NCBI GenBank assembly: GCA_964401385.1
Contig: CAYNYF010000016.1
Span: forward strand, 1-57,812
Source of the DNA: CAYNYF01 sp964401385
GTDB taxonomy: Bacteria > Planctomycetota > Phycisphaerae > SM23-33
DNA: 57,812 bases
Direction of reading: 5' to 3'
Made by a program: the position numbers and the translations under genes. This document shows positions 25,406-34,537 of the stretch, one piece after another. A model generated the notes under the pieces. That model made no database searches. It worked only from the letters and a program-made list of their open reading frames with translations, and was not told where the DNA came from. Positions within the stretch are counted from its first letter, which is position 1, and every line of letters begins with the position of its first letter.

Positions 25406-26476
25406 ATGAACCTCGTATGCAGAGCGGCACGGGTCGGCGGGTGCGCCCCGGTTATTGCCTCAGTGTTGGTACTGGCCCTCTTGGCCGGGTGCGGGCCTGC
25501 CAGATCGCCGACGGCCGCGGAGCTGGCCGCATTTGCGAATGCCGGGCCGGTCCGGCCGAAGCTGGATCTGGACAGCCTGGTAAAGGCCAAGCTGCCCGCC
25601 GGCCCGTACCGGGTCGTGGCCGGGGACGTATTGGAGGTGCAAATCCCCACGATCATGCCGGAGGGGGCCGCTGCATCAGCGAGCACAGTGCAACTGTTCC
25701 TGTGCCGCGTCGACGAGTCGGGAGAAATCTGCCTGCCCATCGTCGGCCAGATCCAGACGGGGGGAAAGACCCTCCCCCAGATCGAATCGGCCGTCACGGC
25801 CGCCTACCATCCCAAGTACGTGCTGGAGCGTCCTTCCGTGGTCGCCCGGGTGGCCGAGCACCACACAACCGGCGTGTCCGTCCTGGGGGCGGTCAGTCAG
25901 CCCGGCATCTACCGACTCCGCAGCGATGAGATGTCGCTGGTGGCGCTGCTGATGAAGGCCGGGGGCATCGTCGAAGACGGCGCCAGCGCCATTCGCGTCA
26001 ATGGCACCGGCGAGGGCGGCAAGGTCCGCAAGCTCGTCCTGCCCGTGAAGGGGCTCAGCATCCCCTTTGCCGACGTGGCGCTGCAAGGTGGAGAAACCGT
26101 CGAGGTCGAGCGCCTGGACCCCCAGCTCTTCACCGTCACGGGGCTGGTCAACAAGCCCGGGGCGTTTCCGTATCCGCCCGGGGCGAGCTACAGCCTGTTG
26201 CAGGCCTTGGCCTTTGCCGGCGGGATCGACGACACCGCCGACCCCCGCTACGCGAAAATTTACCGCCAGGACGCCGAGGGCAAGATCCTCGCGGCGGTGT
26301 TCCCGATCTCCAGCAAGCACCTCACCCAGGCCCCCGGTATCGCCATCAAGCCCGGCGACGTGGTGGCGGTCGAGCATACGCCGCGGACGCGGACGCGGCG
26401 GGCGCTGGCAGGTGTCTTCCGGATCGGGACGGGGGCGTACCTCGGCGCCACGTACAACCTCAACCCGGGCCAATAG
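25406..26476 (+). CDS. Wza-like polysaccharide export lipoprotein
   Basis: 356 aa. Outer-membrane auxiliary/export protein of the Wza family. The signal peptide ends at the lipobox LLAGC. The polysaccharide biosynthesis/export domain starts at YRVVAGDVLEVQIPTIMP, followed by SLBB-like repeats (VSVLGAVSQPGIYRLRSDE, TVTGLVNKPGAFPYPPGAS). The C-terminus is short and does not show a clear amphipathic outer-membrane helix. ATG 25406 was chosen because the signal peptide starts there; AGAGGTTGAGAG lies upstream. First of the tightly spaced export genes; the tyrosine kinase follows after 56 bp. Confidence 0.9.
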   Translation: MNLVCRAARVGGCAPVIASVLVLALLAGCGPARSPTAAELAAFANAGPVRPKLDLDSLVKAKLPAGPYRVVAGDVLEVQIPTIMPEGAAASASTVQLFLCRVDESGEICLPIVGQIQTGGKTLPQIESAVTAAYHPKYVLERPSVVARVAEHHTTGVSVLGAVSQPGIYRLRSDEMSLVALLMKAGGIVEDGASAIRVNGTGEGGKVRKLVLPVKGLSIPFADVALQGGETVEVERLDPQLFTVTGLVNKPGAFPYPPGASYSLLQALAFAGGIDDTADPRYAKIYRQDAEGKILAAVFPISSKHLTQAPGIAIKPGDVVAVEHTPRTRTRRALAGVFRIGTGAYLGATYNLNPGQ

Positions 26477-26532
26477 CAGCCACCGCCCGGCACGCGCTTG
26501 CCGGGCCGGCCGGCGGGATGGGAAGGAAGTCA

Positions 26533-28767
26533 ATGAACGGAAGCGGGAGAAACAGACGGCAGACGGACGAGGAGGCCCTGCCGGCGCCGGCGGTGGAGGC
26601 GGAGGTCCACCGCCCCGGCCTGCTGCGGGTGATCTGGGAGCGGCGCTGGCTTGTCCTGGGCGTGACGGCCGCGTGCCTGGCCGCCGGCCTGACCTACCTC
26701 GTCCGGGCCACGCCCATCTACACCAGCACCGCGCGGCTGTACGTGGAGCAGCGGGGGCCGAAGATCATCACCGAAACCGAAGGGGTCATGACCCAGTCGA
26801 AGAACTACCTGTTCACGCAGAGCGAGCTGGTCAAGTCCACGCCCATCGTCACCGACGCGCTGGAAAAGCCGGACATCCGGCCAATGAAGACGTTCGCCGA
26901 CATCGACAACCGGACAGCGTTCGTGAAGAAGAATCTGGAGGTCGACGTCGGCAAGAAGGACGACATCATCAGCGTCTCGTTCGACTCGCCCTATCCCAAG
27001 GAGGCCGCCCAAATCGTCAACGCCGTGGTGGGCGCCTACATCGACTACCAGGACAGCCAAAGGCGCTCGACTGCGGCGGAGGTGCTGAAAATCCTGCAAA
27101 AGGAGAAGGCCAAGCGGGACGCCGAACTCCAGGCCAGGCTCAACGAGGTGCTGGAGTTCAAGCGGGAGAAAGGGGCACTGTCGCTTGAGGGCGAGCAGGG
27201 CAACGTCGTCCTCCAGCAGGTGGCCAAGCTCTCCGACGCCCTGACCACGGCCCAACTGGACAGCCTGGACGCCGAGGCCGCCTACGAGGCGGCAAAGGCG
27301 GTCAAGGACGATGCGGCCAAGGTCAGGCAACTGGCCGCGGCCCAGCACGCCAGGGGAATCTACATCTCCACGACCAACGAGGAGTCCATCCTGCGGGAGC
27401 GGCTGCGCGCAGCCAGGCAGGATGTGCAGCAGCTCCGGCGAAGGTACACGGAAGACCACCCGGCCGTGCGGGCGGCGCGGGACCGGGTGGACGAGCTGAA
27501 GGGCGATCTCGACGGGCAGGAAGAGGAGTTCGCCGAGGCCTACCTGGCCATCGCCCAGCAGCGGGTCCTGGTCGCCAGGAAGAGGCAGGGGCAGTTGCAG
27601 GCCTCCTTCGACCAGCAGCAGGGGCTGGCCCAGGAGCTCAACGTCGCCACGGCCGAGTACGCCATGCTCCAGTCGCAACTGAACCGGACGGAAAGGCTCT
27701 GCGAGATCCTGGACAATCGCATCAAGGAGATCAACGTCACCGAAGACACCGGGGCGCTGAACATCAGCATCCTGGAGGTGGCCAAGGCGCCCCCCTCCCC
27801 CAGCAAGCCGCTAAAGGCACGCACCATGGCCATCGCCCTGGTGCTGGGGTTGATGCTGGGCGTCGGCGGCTCGCTGCTGAGGGACTGGATGGACCAGCGC
27901 CTGCGCTCGGCCGACGAGGTGTCCGCGGCCCTGGGCACGCCGGTGCTGGGGGTGATACCGCAGATGGCCGCCAAGGAAGCCTCGATGCCGGACCGGGGCC
28001 AGCGGGTGCAACTGGACCCGAAGTCGCACGCCGCCGAGGCCTACCGCACCGTCCGCACGGCCGTCTACTTCGGCGTCCCCGACGGCCACGCCAAGACGCT
28101 GCTGGTCACCTCCCCGGGCGCCGGCGACGGCAAGACCACCCTGGTCAGCAACCTCGCCATCGCCATGGCCCAGGCCGGCCAGCGGACGCTCGTGCTGGAC
28201 GCCGACTTCCGCAGGCCCATGCAGCATGAGATCTTCAAGGTCGAATGCAAGGCTGGCCTGTCGAACGTGCTGGCCGGCAGAGGCAGCGCTGACGATGTCA
28301 TCCAGCGCACGGAAATCGAGAACCTCGAGGTCCTGCCCTGCGGGCCGGTGCCGCCGAACCCTTCGGAGATGCTCAACAGCCAGGCCTTCGCCGACCTGCT
28401 GGAGAAGCTCTCCGGCAGGTACGAGCACATCGTGCTGGACTCACCGCCGGTGATGCCCGTCGCCGATGCCCGCATCCTCGGGGCCATGTGCGACGTGACC
28501 GTGCTGGTCCTGCGGGCCGAGAAGTCCACCCGCCGGGCCGCCGAGGAGGCCCGCGAGGGCCTGCTGAGCGTCGGGGCACACATCCTGGGGGCCGTGGTCA
28601 ACGGCGTGTCCCGCCGGCGGGGCCGGTACGGCTATTACGGCTATTACGGGGGCTACTACAAAGACTATTACGGCTATGGGTACGGCCGCAGGTCGCGCGA
28701 AAAGGAGGCACCAGAGGCAGCCGCTGGCCAAGAGGCCGTGACTGCCAGCAAGGAGGAGTCAAGCTAA
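26533..28767 (+). CDS. Wzc-like chain-length regulator and tyrosine autokinase
   Basis: 744 aa. Combines a Wzz-type membrane part with a bacterial tyrosine kinase. The first transmembrane helix is near residue 40 (WLVLGVTAACLAAGLTYLV), a long coiled-coil periplasmic part follows, and the second helix is around 430. The kinase has Walker A SPGAGDGKTT (527-536), Walker A' LVLDADFRRP (553-562) and Walker B HIVLDSPPV. The C-terminal tail is very tyrosine-rich (YGYYGYYGGYYKDYYGYGYG), the autophosphorylation cluster. It controls polymer length and export through the Wza-like protein. ATG 26533 has GGAAGGAAG in front; the in-frame ATG at 26518 overlaps that site. Confidence 0.92.
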   Translation: MNGSGRNRRQTDEEALPAPAVEAEVHRPGLLRVIWERRWLVLGVTAACLAAGLTYLVRATPIYTSTARLYVEQRGPKIITETEGVMTQSKNYLFTQSELVKSTPIVTDALEKPDIRPMKTFADIDNRTAFVKKNLEVDVGKKDDIISVSFDSPYPKEAAQIVNAVVGAYIDYQDSQRRSTAAEVLKILQKEKAKRDAELQARLNEVLEFKREKGALSLEGEQGNVVLQQVAKLSDALTTAQLDSLDAEAAYEAAKAVKDDAAKVRQLAAAQHARGIYISTTNEESILRERLRAARQDVQQLRRRYTEDHPAVRAARDRVDELKGDLDGQEEEFAEAYLAIAQQRVLVARKRQGQLQASFDQQQGLAQELNVATAEYAMLQSQLNRTERLCEILDNRIKEINVTEDTGALNISILEVAKAPPSPSKPLKARTMAIALVLGLMLGVGGSLLRDWMDQRLRSADEVSAALGTPVLGVIPQMAAKEASMPDRGQRVQLDPKSHAAEAYRTVRTAVYFGVPDGHAKTLLVTSPGAGDGKTTLVSNLAIAMAQAGQRTLVLDADFRRPMQHEIFKVECKAGLSNVLAGRGSADDVIQRTEIENLEVLPCGPVPPNPSEMLNSQAFADLLEKLSGRYEHIVLDSPPVMPVADARILGAMCDVTVLVLRAEKSTRRAAEEAREGLLSVGAHILGAVVNGVSRRRGRYGYYGYYGGYYKDYYGYGYGRRSREKEAPEAAAGQEAVTASKEESS

Positions 28768-29595
28768 GTGCAGCAAACGCTGCACAATTTGTCCGAGGCC
28801 CAGCGAGAACGACTAGGCAGGTTTGGGACCACGCAGTGCGTGGACATCCACTGCCACTGTCTGCCCGCCCTGGACGACGGTCCGTCGACGATCGTTGAGG
28901 CCGTTGCCATGTGCCGGGCGCTTGTGGCGGACGGCATCACCGTCGTCGTTGCCACGCCCCACCAACTGGGCCGCTACGACGGCCACAACGAAGCGGCCGA
29001 TGTCCGCCGGGCCGTGGCCTCGCTGAATGCGACCTTGGCGGCAGAAGGCGTGCCCTTGACCGTGCTGCCCGGCGCGGATGTCCGCCTGGACGAGCGGATC
29101 CCGGAGTTGCTGGCCGCCGACCGCATCCTGACGCTGGCCGACGGCGGCGAGCACCTGATGGTGGAACTGCCTTCCGAGACCTTCATCGACCTGGGCCCGC
29201 TGGTGGCGAAGCTGTCCGCCAGCGGTCTCAGGACGATCGTTTCCCACCCCGAGCGGCATGAAATCCTTGCCCGGCGCCGGCTCGCGGTGATGCCCTGGCT
29301 GAGGGCCGGGGCCACCCTCCAGCTCACCGCCGCCAGCCTGCTGGGCGAGTTCGGCTCGGCCGCCGAAGCGGCCGCGTGGTATTGGCTTGGAAGGCATCCG
29401 GGCACGCTGGTCGCCACGGACGCCCACGATACCGCCGGCCGCGGGCCGCGGATGTCGCAGGCGATCGACGCTATTGCCCGGCGGCTGGGGCATCTGCGGG
29501 CCAAGCGAGCGTGTATCGACAACCCGCTGCGGATGCTGCGCGGCCGGGAGCTGCCGGCGCCGCCGGCGAGGGTGAGGCTGGGAGGTCGCGCGTGA
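28768..29595 (+). CDS. CpsB/YwqE-like tyrosine-protein phosphatase
   Basis: 275 aa, PHP-fold metal-dependent phosphatase that in known systems dephosphorylates the Wzc-type kinase. Metal-binding motifs are DIHCHCLPALDDGP near residue 30, ATPHQLG, VELPSE, VSHPERHE and VATDAHD. Starts at GTG 28768, immediately after the kinase stop codon, with GGAGGAG 9 nt upstream inside the kinase gene. Its stop overlaps the next start (GTGA). The kinase-phosphatase pair sets the phosphorylation cycle for polymer export. Confidence 0.88.
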   Translation: MQQTLHNLSEAQRERLGRFGTTQCVDIHCHCLPALDDGPSTIVEAVAMCRALVADGITVVVATPHQLGRYDGHNEAADVRRAVASLNATLAAEGVPLTVLPGADVRLDERIPELLAADRILTLADGGEHLMVELPSETFIDLGPLVAKLSASGLRTIVSHPERHEILARRRLAVMPWLRAGATLQLTAASLLGEFGSAAEAAAWYWLGRHPGTLVATDAHDTAGRGPRMSQAIDAIARRLGHLRAKRACIDNPLRMLRGRELPAPPARVRLGGRA

Positions 29596-32105
29596 ACGAT
29601 CGACCCGTGGACATTGCCGCCACAGATGCCCCGGTCAGCCGGTTCGACACCGTCATCGAGTGGCTGATGATCGCCCTGCTGGCCTTCATGCCGCTGGCCT
29701 TCGGCGCGGTGGAGGCCTGGAGCGAGATGGCGGTGATCTGCCTGGCCGGGGCGATGGCGCTGTGCCTGGGTCTGAAGCTCACCCTCCGCCGCGGCAGCCG
29801 GATCGCGTGGTCGTGGGCGTACGTGCCCATGGGCCTGTTCCTGCTTCTGGCCGCACTGCAACTTGTTCCCCTGCCGACCGGCTTGGTCTCCGCCGTCTCC
29901 GCGAACACCGCGTCCACCAAGACCTCTCTCCTGGGGGACCTGCCCGACGCCGCCGAGAGGTTGACCTCCATGACGATCAGCTTTTACCCGCTGGCCACGA
30001 AGCACGACCTGCGCCTGCTGCTGGCGGTGGCAGTGGTCTTTTTCGTCGTCGTCAACGTCTATCGCCGCCCGGAGCAGATCAAGCGGCTGCTGGGGGCCGT
30101 CGCCATCATCGGCGGCGGCATCGCCCTGCTGGCGCTGGCGCAGGTCATCTCCCGGACCGGCAAGATCTACTGGCTGGTGCCGACCGGAACAAAGATTGCC
30201 GACGCCGGCACGTTCGTCAACCACAGCAATTACAGTCAGTTCATGAATCTGTCCATCGGGGCGGCGCTGGGGCTGCTCATTGTCAAGTTGCATGAGGGCT
30301 TCCAGGGCGTCCGCGTGACCCTTCCCGGCGTCTTCGAGCGCCTGGCGGGCCCGAAGGGCCGGATCGTCTGGTACCTGGTCGGGGGGATAGCGCTGGCCGC
30401 GGCCACGGTCTTCCTTTCCCTCAGCCGCGGCGGGGCGGTCGCGCTTCTGATCGCCGGCGCCTTCACCGCCCTGGTCATCGCCTCCAAGCGGGCGCTGGGC
30501 GGGCGCGGCTGGATCATGGCGGTGATGGCGCTCGGGGCATTTGTCTGCGTGCTGTACGTGGGCTTCGACGCGGTCTACGACCGCCTGTCCACCCTCCGCG
30601 AGATGCGCGAATACGGTGGAAGGTGGCAGATCGTCAAGGACATCGGTCTGGCCTGGACGCGGTTTCCCGCGGTCGGAACGGGCCTGGGGACCCACGAGGT
30701 GGTCTACCCCATGTTCGACCGCTCCACCACCTCCGCCCTGGCCGCCCACGCCGAGAACGAATACGCCCAGGCGGCCGAGGAGACGGGCATCATCGGCCTG
30801 GGCCTCTTGATCGCCTTCGGGGCAATCGTCTGGGCCGGCTACGCCCGCTGCGTCCGCCGCATACGCCTTCCCATCCGCTCGGCCGCATTCGGGCTGGGCT
30901 TCGGCCTGGTGGCCATCATCGTCCACAGCTTCAGCGACTTCGGCCAGCACCTGCCGGCCAACGCCTCTCTCTCGGCCGTTTCCTGCGGGCTGCTGGTGGC
31001 CTTGGCCAGGATGGGCCGGCACAACCCCCACGGGCCCGCGGAGCTTGCTATCCACGGCCGCTACAGACCGCTGGCCGTGGCCGTGCTCGCGGGCGTCATC
31101 GGCCTGTGGGGCTGGGCGATCCTCGGCGCCAACGATGCACGCTGCGCCGAGGCCCATTGGGAGCAGGCCCTGCGGGTTGAGGACCGGCTCCGCAAGGACG
31201 GCTGGCTGGGCAGCAACGACGATTACGCCGCCCTGATTTCCGAGGCAGCCGCGGCCGCGGACTGCGAGCCCGGCAACGTCAAGTATCACCACTGGATGAA
31301 CGTCTACCGGTGGCGGTCGATCAGCCGGGTCGTGGACCCGCAGACCGGGAAGGTCGTCGTCACGCCCCGGATCCTGGAATTCACCCAACGCATCGTCAAG
31401 GAGCTGCACGCGGCCCGCGCCCTGTGCCCGACCTTCGGGGCGACGTACTGCATGGTCGGCCAGCTCGAGAAGTTCATCCTGAACCGCCCGGTCGGCACCC
31501 AGCACATTCAAACCGGCTATGAGCTGGCGCCGTGCGATCCCACCGCCTGCTTCGTCGCCGGCCTGCTCGATGCCGAACAAGGCAAAGCCGACGATTCGCT
31601 GGAAAAGCTCCGGCGGGCCGTGGCCCTGGACGGCGGACTCTTCAGGGAGGCGGTGGACGTCTATGCCCGGCAGACCAACCGGGCCGATCTGGCCGTTGCC
31701 CTGGCCGGCGACGACGCCGGGCGGCTGTTCCACGTGGCCAGGGTCCTCAGCGACAGCCACGAACACAACGACCTGGCGGCCCGGGCCCGGACCAAGGCGG
31801 TGGCGGCCCTCAAGGCCCGCTGCCGGCAGCCGGACGCGTCGGCCGGCGAGCTGGCGTCGATGGCCAGCCTGTGCCGCCAGGACAAGAACTACGCCGAGGC
31901 AGTTGCCTACTACCGCCGGGCCCTGGCCTTAGACTACGGCCAGGTGGGCTGGCGGCTGGGATTGGCGCGGGCCCTGGCCGAAACCGGGCAGGTTTCCGAG
32001 GCCATGCAGGAGGCCCGGATCTGCCTGCGTCTGCGGCCGCAGATGACGGCCGCGCGGAAGCTGATCGAGAAGCTGAGCGTCCTGCCGGCCGCGCCGGGGC
32101 AGTAG
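29592..32105 (+). CDS. O-antigen ligase/Wzy-like protein with C-terminal TPR region
   Basis: 837 aa. About 10-12 transmembrane segments up to residue about 510. The Wzy_C/WaaL signature lies around FVNHSNYSQFM, LSLSRGG and GTGLGTHEVVYPMFD followed by HAENEYAQAAEETGIIG. After about 510 the protein is soluble with TPR-like helices (YAEAVAYYRRALALDYGQVG, LARALAETGQVSEAMQEARI). It probably polymerises or ligates lipid-linked repeat units outside the membrane. GTG 29592 overlaps the preceding stop and has a perfect GGAGGT 5 nt upstream; longer frames upstream lie inside the phosphatase gene. A second Wzy-like protein is at 37761. Confidence 0.85.
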   Translation: MNDRPVDIAATDAPVSRFDTVIEWLMIALLAFMPLAFGAVEAWSEMAVICLAGAMALCLGLKLTLRRGSRIAWSWAYVPMGLFLLLAALQLVPLPTGLVSAVSANTASTKTSLLGDLPDAAERLTSMTISFYPLATKHDLRLLLAVAVVFFVVVNVYRRPEQIKRLLGAVAIIGGGIALLALAQVISRTGKIYWLVPTGTKIADAGTFVNHSNYSQFMNLSIGAALGLLIVKLHEGFQGVRVTLPGVFERLAGPKGRIVWYLVGGIALAAATVFLSLSRGGAVALLIAGAFTALVIASKRALGGRGWIMAVMALGAFVCVLYVGFDAVYDRLSTLREMREYGGRWQIVKDIGLAWTRFPAVGTGLGTHEVVYPMFDRSTTSALAAHAENEYAQAAEETGIIGLGLLIAFGAIVWAGYARCVRRIRLPIRSAAFGLGFGLVAIIVHSFSDFGQHLPANASLSAVSCGLLVALARMGRHNPHGPAELAIHGRYRPLAVAVLAGVIGLWGWAILGANDARCAEAHWEQALRVEDRLRKDGWLGSNDDYAALISEAAAAADCEPGNVKYHHWMNVYRWRSISRVVDPQTGKVVVTPRILEFTQRIVKELHAARALCPTFGATYCMVGQLEKFILNRPVGTQHIQTGYELAPCDPTACFVAGLLDAEQGKADDSLEKLRRAVALDGGLFREAVDVYARQTNRADLAVALAGDDAGRLFHVARVLSDSHEHNDLAARARTKAVAALKARCRQPDASAGELASMASLCRQDKNYAEAVAYYRRALALDYGQVGWRLGLARALAETGQVSEAMQEARICLRLRPQMTAARKLIEKLSVLPAAPGQ

Positions 32106-32191
32106 CCCGCGAGCGGCCCGCAGCGGCAATACAGGCGTTTTGAAACTCGTCGGTGAGCCGACGGGGACGGAGTACGCGCTGAGCTGGCCGC

Positions 32192-32740
32192 ATGTTTAAG
32201 CTTTCCGACAATCCGCCGGTGCTTTCTCCCCACGTCGACAGCCTCACGGAGCTGGACGGCCGCTGGTGGGTCGCCCACACCAAAGGCCGCTTCGAGAAGG
32301 CCTTCGCCTGGGATTGCAGCCGCCGGGGCATCGGGTACTTCCTGCCGATGATCGAGCGCGTGCGGATCTACAAAGGGAGAAGGCACCATGTCCTGCTGCC
32401 GCTGTTCACCTCGTACGTCTTTTTCTGCGGCGACGAGATGGCTCGCTACGAGGCCGTTTGCACGAACCGCCTTTGCCGAGTGATCGAGGTCTACGACCAG
32501 GAGCAGTTGATCGATGAGCTGACCCAATTGGAGCGGGCCGTCACAGGCGAGGCCGAGCTTGATCCGTATCCCTTCGCCGCGGAGGGGCGGCGATGCCGCA
32601 TCCGCACGGGGCCGTTCCAGGGGCTGGCCGGCGTGGTCATCCGCCGCGACAAGCTGACCCGCATTGTGCTGGAGGTGAGCATGCTGGGCCAGGGGGCGGC
32701 CATGGAAGTCGACGCCGACCTGCTGGAGCCGGCCGACTAG
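32192..32740 (+). CDS. NusG-like transcription antiterminator
   Basis: 182 aa. Specialised NusG paralogue of the RfaH/UpxY kind, which help RNA polymerase through long polysaccharide operons. NGN-domain features: WWVAHTKGRFEKAFAWDC, YFLPMIERVR, LPLFTSYVFF. C-terminal KOW motif: GRRCRIRTGPFQGLAGVV. No strong ribosome binding site. Its TAG stop (32738-32740) is made by the first bases of the inverted-repeat element that follows, so the original 3' end may have been altered slightly. Position in front of the WecA-like and glycosyltransferase genes fits a role in their expression. Confidence 0.85.
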   Translation: MFKLSDNPPVLSPHVDSLTELDGRWWVAHTKGRFEKAFAWDCSRRGIGYFLPMIERVRIYKGRRHHVLLPLFTSYVFFCGDEMARYEAVCTNRLCRVIEVYDQEQLIDELTQLERAVTGEAELDPYPFAAEGRRCRIRTGPFQGLAGVVIRRDKLTRIVLEVSMLGQGAAMEVDADLLEPAD

Positions 32741-32996
32741 CCCGGATATTTCATGACGTTCTTGCGTGAATTGCCAGAAGATGACTTCGCGACCGAAGTC
32801 ATAACGATCAATGCAGAGGAGGTACCCGGACAGACTGTTCCTTCCGGCGCGGGCATTTTGGTCGCTCGGCAAGGCCGCACAAGCGAGATTCCGCAGGCGT
32901 ATCTCTGCGATACGCCGAGGACAGCTCGCGCGGAGAACGCAGCCGACGGCCAAAAGGCTCCGCCGGACGTGAGAAGGTCATGAAATGTTCGGGCTA
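32738..32996. mobile_element. 259-bp MITE-like element with 20-bp terminal inverted repeats
   Basis: Left end TAGCCCGGATATTTCATGAC (32738-32757) and right end GTCATGAAATGTTCGGGCTA (32977-32996) are inverted repeats matching at 18 of 20 positions. The interior has a 76-codon ORF (from 32753) that overlaps the left end and resembles no known protein. It encodes no transposase, so it is a non-autonomous element or remnant of a larger insertion sequence. The family was not identified. Confidence 0.6.
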
Positions 32997-33061
32997 AGCA
33001 GTCATTCCCCCGGCGCAGAGCCGCCGGTTGTGACGTTTCCGTATCATTCCCAAGGACTTCC

Positions 33062-34519
33062 GTGAAGACCTACCTGTACACGTGGCTGGGGGCGGCCTTT
33101 GCCGCCCTGGTGAGTACGGCCGTCGTCATCTACCTGGCCCGACGGCTGAAGCTCTATGACCGCCCCGGGGTGCGAAAGGTCCACGGCACCCCCGTGCCGC
33201 GGCTGGGCGGACTGGCCATCGCCGCGGCGGCATTGGGCATGATCGTGTGCGTGTTCCTGCTCGACAACGCCATCGGCCAGGCGTTCCGCGAGGTGCAGAC
33301 GCCGCTGATCGCCGTGCTGGCCGCGGCCGTGTTCATGCTTGTCGTCGGCCTCATCGACGACATCCGCGGCCTGCCGGCCAAGACCAAACTTATCGTCCAA
33401 TTGATCGCCGCCGCGGCTGTCTGCGGCTTTGGCGTGCGCATCCAATCGTTCTCCGTGGCCGGCTGGTTCATCCTGGACTTCGGCTGGCTGGCCTGGCCGA
33501 TCACCATGTTTTGGATCGTCGGCATGACCAACGCCGTCAACCTGATCGACGGCCTGGACGGCCTGGCGGCGGGGATCTCGGCCGTCGCCTGCGGGGTCAT
33601 CGCCGTATTCGCCCTGCATTCCGGCAACCCGGTCATGGCCGTGCTCATGCTGGCGCTGCTGGGGAGCCTGATGGGCTTTCTGGTCTTCAACTTCAACCCG
33701 GCCAAGATCTTCATGGGCGACGGCGGCACGTACTTCCTCGGCTTCATGCTGGGCTCTGCCAGCGTGATGTGCGCCGCAAAGTCGACGACCCTCGTCGGCC
33801 TGGCCCTGCCGGCCGTGGCCCTGGGCGTGCCGATCTTCGACACGCTCTTCAGCATCGTCCGACGATTCCTGGAGCGGCGATCGCTGTTCGCCCCGGACCG
33901 AAGCCACATTCACCACCGGCTGCTGGCCATGGGCCTGTGCCAGCGGCACGCGGTCCTCCTCATGTACGCCGCGACGCTCCTGGCCGCGGGGTTCGGGATG
34001 CTCATGATCCTCACCCGCGACGCCCGCACGATTATCGTGCTGGCATCCGTCCTGGTGCTGTTGCTGCTGCTGTTCAGGGCGGTCGGCGCCGTTAGGTTGC
34101 GGGAGGCATTCGCCGCCATTCGGCGGAATGCGGCCGTCGCCCGCGATGCCAAGGAAGAGCGGCGCGACTTCGAAGAGGCCGAGTTGCTGTTGCGCGAGGC
34201 GCGTTCGTTCGATGCCTGGTGGCGGGCCGTCTGCCTGGCCGCCGGCCAACTGGCATTCTCCCGCCTGTCGCTGCCTGTCAGCAAACGTGACGGCACAGCG
34301 CGGACGCTCATCTGGCGCCGCCCCCGGCCGGAACTCGGCCGCGACGAAGCGCTGCGCATGAGCCTGCCGATTCCCGACCGTCGTTCCGGCCCGCCTTTGC
34401 GCCTGGAGATCGATGTCTCTGTTGACGGCTCCGTGGAGTCCGGCGGCCGCCGCGCCGCCCTCTTCACCCGCCTTCTCGACGAACACAGCCTCGCCAGCTT
34501 GCTGCAACACGAGGTTTGA
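33062..34519 (+). CDS. WecA/MraY-like polyprenyl-phosphate sugar-1-phosphate transferase
   Basis: 485 aa. Integral membrane enzyme that loads the first sugar phosphate (commonly GlcNAc-1-P) on undecaprenyl phosphate. Ten or eleven transmembrane segments to about residue 340. Motifs: VRKVHGTPVPRLGG, VVGLIDDIRGLPAKTKL (Mg-binding DD), TNAVNLIDGLDGLAAG, FNPAKIFMGDGGTYFLG and DRSHIHHRLLAMG (the His motif of WecA). A soluble tail of about 140 residues follows, longer than in E. coli WecA. Starts at GTG 33062 after the inverted-repeat element. Confidence 0.9.
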   Translation: MKTYLYTWLGAAFAALVSTAVVIYLARRLKLYDRPGVRKVHGTPVPRLGGLAIAAAALGMIVCVFLLDNAIGQAFREVQTPLIAVLAAAVFMLVVGLIDDIRGLPAKTKLIVQLIAAAAVCGFGVRIQSFSVAGWFILDFGWLAWPITMFWIVGMTNAVNLIDGLDGLAAGISAVACGVIAVFALHSGNPVMAVLMLALLGSLMGFLVFNFNPAKIFMGDGGTYFLGFMLGSASVMCAAKSTTLVGLALPAVALGVPIFDTLFSIVRRFLERRSLFAPDRSHIHHRLLAMGLCQRHAVLLMYAATLLAAGFGMLMILTRDARTIIVLASVLVLLLLLFRAVGAVRLREAFAAIRRNAAVARDAKEERRDFEEAELLLREARSFDAWWRAVCLAAGQLAFSRLSLPVSKRDGTARTLIWRRPRPELGRDEALRMSLPIPDRRSGPPLRLEIDVSVDGSVESGGRRAALFTRLLDEHSLASLLQHEV

Positions 34520-34537
34520 CGGTCGCCCCGCAAGTCG

